Source: Planctomycetota bacterium (lineage in GTDB: Bacteria > Planctomycetota > Planctomycetia > Pirellulales > Lacipirellulaceae). Taken from it: 34,165 nucleotides of DNA. Both the position numbers and the translations under genes were made by a program. The notes beneath the pieces are model-generated. The model made no database searches and was not told the origin of the DNA. It worked only from the letters and a program-made list of their open reading frames with translations. The stretch spans positions 1-34,165 of the forward strand of contig JAJRSE010000130.1 of NCBI GenBank assembly GCA_024278955.1, written 5' to 3'. The first letter of the stretch is position 1. Each line of letters opens with the position of its first letter. Positions 33,083 through 34,165 of this stretch are shown in pieces.

Positions 33083-33688
33083 ATGAGCACGGCCCCCCGT
33101 AACTTCGAGACCTTCACAAGCTTCTCTCCTATTAGCGAGGTAGGGCCGCATCGGGCCGCGGATTACTGGGCTCTGCCCGAGGGTGAGCCTGTTGAGCTTG
33201 TACGAGGAAGACTGATTATGTCCCCCAGCCCATCCGCACTGCATCAAACCGTCATCTCTTACCTCATTCGAATACTTCAGCGTGCGGAAGATGCCACTGG
33301 CGGTTTTATGTTTGTTTCTCCCATGGATGTCATTTTTTCGGAGGACACGATTCTTCAGCCCGACCTGCTTTATATTTCAAAAGATCGATGCGGTATTGTT
33401 GGCGAGCGAATCAATGGACCACCTGATCTTGCAATCGAGATTTTGTCGCCTGGGACGAGCCGCCGCGACCGGACCGAAAAGCTCGATCTCTACGCCAAAT
33501 ACGACGTGCCTGAATATTGGATCGTCGACCCGGCGGCCCAGCATTTCGAGTTCTTGATCCTCGACCGGGGGCGCTACACCATCATGCAGTCGGTTGACGA
33601 GCGATATCAATCGTCGCTCTTACCCGAAGTCGAAATCGATCTTGCCGCCTTCTGGAAAGAAGTCGATCGCCGGTTGCCGAAGAAATGA
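33083..33688 (+). CDS. Uma2 family endonuclease-like protein, copy 2
   Basis: The 201-residue protein is a paralogue of the preceding one. It shares the 14 bases around the start (AAAACCATGAGCAC), AADYWALPEGEPVELVRGRL, IMSPSPSALHQTV, QPDLLYI, GPPDLAIEILSPGTSRRDRT and EKLDLYAKYDVPEYWIVDP with the putative D, E and K catalytic residues. The two differ clearly elsewhere, so the duplication is old or both arrived together. The stop overlaps the start of the next gene as ATGA, so this gene and the small membrane protein gene are translationally coupled. Confidence 0.93.
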   Translation: MSTAPRNFETFTSFSPISEVGPHRAADYWALPEGEPVELVRGRLIMSPSPSALHQTVISYLIRILQRAEDATGGFMFVSPMDVIFSEDTILQPDLLYISKDRCGIVGERINGPPDLAIEILSPGTSRRDRTEKLDLYAKYDVPEYWIVDPAAQHFEFLILDRGRYTIMQSVDERYQSSLLPEVEIDLAAFWKEVDRRLPKK

Positions 33689-34032
33689 GCGAAGCGGCCG
33701 AAAGCGATTCTGCCCCGGCTGAATTGCCCCGATTGCGGATTATTCATCTGCTTGGGCTGACCACGGTGTTCTCGGTGGTGATGTCAACGTATCTGGTTTT
33801 TATGCGACTTCTTCGTTTCTCGCAGCCAAACATGGAGATGCCAGAGATAAGCGGCGGGATCTCCATTTTGATGATAGTGCAGTTTCTTTCGATCAGCGTT
33901 TGTATTGCTGTCGTTGCGTTCGGTTTTGCATGGCAAAGGCGGGGAATTACTTTTCCGAGTCAGCCAGGACATTGGGTGGCAGTTTTTTTGACGCTCACTT
34001 GGTTTTTCGATTGGGTATCCTACTTGCAGTAG
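33685..34032 (+). CDS. small membrane protein coupled to Uma2
   Basis: The 115-residue protein starts in the ATGA overlap with the second Uma2 gene. A polar N-terminus (SEAAESDSAPAELPRLR) precedes three predicted helices: about 18-41 (IIHLLGLTTVFSVVMSTYLV), 54-77 (ISILMIVQFLSISVCIAVVA) and 93-113 (WVAVFLTLTWFFDWVSYLQ). I do not recognise the family. The coupling suggests co-expression with the Uma2 pair. Confidence 0.7.
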   Translation: MSEAAESDSAPAELPRLRIIHLLGLTTVFSVVMSTYLVFMRLLRFSQPNMEMPEISGGISILMIVQFLSISVCIAVVAFGFAWQRRGITFPSQPGHWVAVFLTLTWFFDWVSYLQ

Positions 34033-34058
34033 TTCCAAAAACGGACAAATCCCTCTAG

Positions 34059-34132
34059 GTGAACGCAAGCTCCCTCTGGTACATGACTTGAGTCAAACCA
34101 CGTCATCTCCAAGGAGGGAGCCATGCGTTCAC
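34059..34132. promoter_or_regulatory. hairpin covering the ribosome binding site and start codon of the next gene
   Basis: GTGAACGCA-A-GCTCCCTC (34059-34076) pairs with GAGGGAGC-CA-TGCGTTCAC (34114-34132) over 17 base pairs with one small internal loop. The 3' arm includes most of the AAGGAGGG ribosome binding site (34111-34118), and the start codon ATG (34123-34125) spans the internal loop and the stem. The 37-base apical region contains a small TGACT..AGTCA palindrome. As RNA it would block translation; as DNA it could be a transposase recognition end. Confidence 0.6.
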
Positions 34133-34165
34133 GCAGAGAGTATATCATCACGAAGGACGAAGTTC
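34123..34165 (+). CDS. start of a probable REP-associated/IS200-like transposase (partial)
   Basis: Only 14 codons are in the window: MRSRREYIITKDEV. A strong AAGGAGGG ribosome binding site precedes the ATG. The basic start followed by an acidic xDEV segment fits my recollection of the first residues of large planctomycete Y1-type (TnpA_REP-like) transposases, which continue into a VYHCxxRCVRR segment, but the diagnostic part is outside the window. The palindrome over the start and the REP pair at 20715-20792 are consistent with this. It could be another family. Confidence 0.4.
   Translation, partial: MRSRREYIITKDEV

Overview
This window looks like chromosome from a planctomycete, most likely of the Pirellulales. 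The grounds are a giant tandem-duplicated UvrA, several small membrane families I associate with this phylum, weak or absent Shine-Dalgarno sites before many genes, and many dispersed palindromic repeats. No taxonomic search could be run, so this is a judgement from family recognition.

Layout, left to right. Positions 1-1955 hold a beta-propeller protein that is open to the left edge and has lost its usual N-terminal part. Positions 1956-3385 are a repeat-rich gap with one small zinc-ribbon membrane protein gene and the N-terminal stub of an integron-type integrase. folD (3386-4243) converges on a SpoU-type RNA methyltransferase gene (4250-5077). Upstream of that, on the same strand, is a class I SAM methyltransferase gene (5397-6341), which diverges from uvrA. 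uvrA (6387-13577) encodes 2396 residues: two complete UvrA units and a novel-looking C-terminal extension made of two related copies. Next come a decayed tyrosine integrase lying against a tRNA-Arg(TCG) gene, two small membrane protein genes, and gyrA (15604-18273).

From 18339 the window is more accessory. It has a ParD antitoxin whose ParE toxin carries an in-frame stop, a large single-pass membrane protein, and a sugar-metabolism set: a cupin isomerase-like protein (21029), a sugar-phosphate isomerase (22918) and a Gfo/Idh/MocA oxidoreductase (24761). The set is interrupted twice, first by a repeat-bounded, frameshifted GxxExxY nuclease gene and then by a tightly packed pair of a 77-residue protein and a minimal kinase-like protein. 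An FRG-domain protein, carB, a DUF805-SRPBCC fusion, two tandem Uma2 endonucleases and a small membrane protein follow. The right edge holds the first 14 codons of a probable REP-associated or IS200-like transposase behind a hairpin that would bury its ribosome binding site and start codon.

The recurring theme is palindromic repeat DNA and its effects. Repeats occur between genes, bracket the GxxExxY gene, and appear to have entered uvrA (twice), the end of the RNA methyltransferase gene and a linker of carB without breaking the reading frame. The candidates I rate highest for undescribed biology are the duplicated C-terminal domain of the double UvrA, the in-frame palindromes in housekeeping genes, the 77-residue/kinase-like pair, and the GxxExxY element with its inverted repeat borders.
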